Assembly: GCA_021409285.1 (NCBI GenBank)
Contig: JAGFND010000005.1
Location: 1-43,820, forward strand
Origin: Candidatus Methanoperedens sp.
GTDB taxonomy: Archaea > Halobacteriota > Methanosarcinia > Methanosarcinales > Methanoperedenaceae
DNA: 43,820 nt
Direction of reading: 5' to 3'
Numbering within the stretch: the first letter of the stretch is position 1; every line of letters begins with the position of its first letter. The position numbers were made by a program, and so were the translations under genes. Shown one piece after another: positions 41,801 through 43,820 of this stretch. A model generated the notes under the pieces. That model made no database searches, had not been told where the DNA came from, and saw only the letters and a program-made list of their open reading frames with translations.

Positions 41801-43726
41801 TCATTCCAGATCTTTCTCAAGCGGAAGAGTAAATCTAAACGTGCTCCCTTCACCATATTTACTCTCTGCCCAGATCCTTCCCCCATGCAGCTCCACAAGC
41901 TTTTTCGTGATAATAAGCCCTAATCCCGTACCCCCATACTTTCTTGAGATACTCATATCTATCTGCTGGAATGCCCTGAACAGTTTATTCATATCCTCTT
42001 CTTTAATGCCCATGCCAGTATCTGAAATAGAGAACTGTGCCGCATCGTCAATCCTCTTGGCCTTCACAGTTACTTTTCCACCTTCATCCCTGCTGAACTT
42101 CACCGCATTGCTCAGAAGATTAAAGAGTATCTGGCTCAACATCTTCCTGTCAGCCTCTATGAACTCAAGCGACGGGTCAATTTCCTTTTCAAGGGTTACA
42201 TTTCGCCGCATGGCGTCTTTTCTTATAAGCTCCAGATTGTCATCTATAGCATCATGCGCTGATATTTTTTCAACATGCATTTTCACTTTACCCGCCTCTA
42301 TTTTTGTCAGGTCGAGGATCTCATTAATTATTTCGAGCAGGTGTTTGCCGCCTGAAATGACATTGACAATGTAGCCTTCCTGTTTTTTATTCAGTTCACC
42401 TGCGCCCTTTTGCTTTAAGAGTTCAGAAAAACCAAGGATAGCGTTCAAAGGCGTTCGAAGCTCATGGCTCATGATCATCAGGAATTCTGACTTTGCCTCG
42501 TTAGCAAGGGCAAGGCGCTCATTCTCAAGTCGAAACGCCTCCAACTTCTTGCGTTCTGTAGTGTCGCGAACAGTTGCCTGCAGAACCCTTTTTCCTTTGA
42601 AATTAAAAGCTGTCATCAATACATCGGCAGAAAAATCTTCCCCATTCTGTCTCCGATGCACCCACTCAAAATAATTTGTACCTGTCTTAAAAGCCTCTGC
42701 GATCTTATTGTTCGCTGCTGTGGGTGAATCCACGCCATCGGGTTGATATGGCGGCGATACATCAGACGGATGCACTGTGAAGTCTTCTGTTTTCGAAAAT
42801 CCAAACATACGCAGCGTCGCATTGTTGCAGTCAAAAAAGCCTTTTTCATCAAGGAGCATGATCGCATCGGATGAACTATCATACAGCGTGCGGTATTTCT
42901 CTTCAGACTGCCTCAGCAATTCATCCATGCGCTTGCGTTCTGTGATGTCTCTTGCCACATGAATGACCTGTACCACCTTTCCAGTATTGTCTTTTATCGG
43001 GGACGTGGAAACTTCCACATATATCTTATTGCCATTTTTCCCGAAATGCACATGCTCAACTGATGAATATGTTCCCTTTTCAACAGATTCAATGAGAGGA
43101 CAGATTTCATTTTTCAGGTAGCACGGTTCAGTGATCTTATGGGATATTTCATAGCATTTCTTTCCAATGACCTCATCTTCTTTCATTCCGAACTTTTCAA
43201 GGAAAAGGCCGTTGGCGCCAACTATGCTAAAATCGCCAACATCAATCACCATGATGGCGTCGTTCATGCTGTTGAGAACTGTCCTTGAGAATTCCTCGCT
43301 CTTTCGAAGCGCCTCATCCTGTCTCTTATGCTCTGTGATATCCCTGATTATTAAAGAACGTCCTGCAATGTTCTGGTTTTCATCCACCAGCGGCGATATC
43401 GTAATGCTTACGTATATCTCTGTCCCGTCCCTGCGCATGCATGAAATTTCATGTCCGGATATAGTGTCAGGCAGTATTTCACATATCATCTTTTCTTTCT
43501 CAGCAGCAGTTTCCTGAGTGGCAAGCATCTCAACCATTCTCTTTCCGGTTATTTCCTCTGCAGTCCAGCCAAAGAGTTTCTCCGCGCTTTTATTCCAGGA
43601 TGTAACGAACCCCCTGATATCTGTGGTAACAACAGCATCGTTAGCATGGTCTAAAAGGCGACGATAGTTCTCCTCGCTCCCTCTTATTGCTTTTTCGGTA
43701 CGCCTGCTCCGGGTGATATGTTTCAT
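41801..43726 (-). CDS. PAS-sensor histidine kinase
   Basis: The 641-residue soluble kinase has three PAS/PAC units (about 17-135, 145-262, 270-395; each ends in a DITEHKR/DITERKR/DTTERKK-type linker), a HisKA domain with the phospho-accepting His near residue 421 (MSHELRTPLNAI) and a HATPase domain (NLLSNAVKFS, ISDTGMGI, GGTGLGL). There is no transmembrane segment, so it senses an intracellular cue; PAS2 contains cysteines (KCYEI, EPCYLKNEICP) that could bind a cofactor. ATG 43726 follows GAAGGA. No response regulator is adjacent. Confidence 0.93.
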   Translation of the reverse strand: MKHITRSRRTEKAIRGSEENYRRLLDHANDAVVTTDIRGFVTSWNKSAEKLFGWTAEEITGKRMVEMLATQETAAEKEKMICEILPDTISGHEISCMRRDGTEIYVSITISPLVDENQNIAGRSLIIRDITEHKRQDEALRKSEEFSRTVLNSMNDAIMVIDVGDFSIVGANGLFLEKFGMKEDEVIGKKCYEISHKITEPCYLKNEICPLIESVEKGTYSSVEHVHFGKNGNKIYVEVSTSPIKDNTGKVVQVIHVARDITERKRMDELLRQSEEKYRTLYDSSSDAIMLLDEKGFFDCNNATLRMFGFSKTEDFTVHPSDVSPPYQPDGVDSPTAANNKIAEAFKTGTNYFEWVHRRQNGEDFSADVLMTAFNFKGKRVLQATVRDTTERKKLEAFRLENERLALANEAKSEFLMIMSHELRTPLNAILGFSELLKQKGAGELNKKQEGYIVNVISGGKHLLEIINEILDLTKIEAGKVKMHVEKISAHDAIDDNLELIRKDAMRRNVTLEKEIDPSLEFIEADRKMLSQILFNLLSNAVKFSRDEGGKVTVKAKRIDDAAQFSISDTGMGIKEEDMNKLFRAFQQIDMSISRKYGGTGLGLIITKKLVELHGGRIWAESKYGEGSTFRFTLPLEKDLE

Positions 43727-43820
43727 GGTTCCTTCTTTAACATGATATTCCTTCAAACACTTCACACAGATATTTAATTGGATGTTATTCTATTTTAACG
43801 TATCCAGGTTGTTCCTATAC

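Overview
The window reads as the chromosome of a methanogen-class euryarchaeon. Supporting features are F420 synthesis (cofE), the archaeal mevalonate set (thiolase, HMG-CoA synthase, DUF35 protein, aconitase-X dehydratase), archaeosine synthesis (RaSEA), a non-discriminating archaeal GluRS, Thg1, RtcB and TATA-type promoters, several of which look leaderless. A menaquinone gene of the futalosine route (mqnC) beside tetrahydrofolate-type C1 genes, with an Nfn/HyfB-like redox operon, fits a Methanosarcinales relative such as 'Ca. Methanoperedens'. That genus call is inference from gene content, not from a marker gene.

Layout: 1-4.3 kb holds the 3' end of a phosphoglycerate mutase, two tRNA modification genes (truA, Trm-G10), a QueH-family gene, hisA and a leuD-type gene. 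4.4-9.6 kb is mostly one minus-strand run, folP-like > metV > metF > thiC > cofE, devoted to pterin, methyl-C1, thiamin and F420 cofactors. 9.6-14 kb on the plus strand carries RaSEA, marC, an archaeal DHPS-related protein and mqnC. 14-17.7 kb has ncsA/ttuA divergent from aroA, an alpha/alpha-toroid protein and an orphan.

17.7-24.7 kb contains pirin, then a tight minus-strand operon nfnA > nfnB > hyfB: an electron-bifurcating transhydrogenase followed by a complex-I-type ion-pump subunit. Threonine synthase is divergent from it. 24.9-26.9 kb is a compact sulfur-relay operon (E1-like ThiF/MoeB, TusA, DsrE, DsrF, DsrH). 26.9-31.5 kb is the isoprenoid operon: XRE regulator > HMG-CoA synthase > thiolase > DUF35 > M50 protease, with a repeat-rich candidate operator in front of the regulator. 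31.6-35.6 kb has a YkgJ-type protein, RtcB, the aconitase-X large subunit (a later mevalonate step) and a TPR protein. 35.6-43.8 kb has a large GMC oxidoreductase, GluRS, a PRC-barrel protein, Thg1, a kinase-less PAS protein and a multi-PAS histidine kinase.

I saw no rRNA, tRNA, CRISPR array, insertion sequence or phage gene. No gene-free stretch exceeds about 300 bases. The best candidates for something new are the nfnAB-hyfB operon, the hybrid E1/TusA/DsrEFH sulfur operon, the self-regulated mevalonate operon, and the QueH homologue in an archaeosine-making archaeon.
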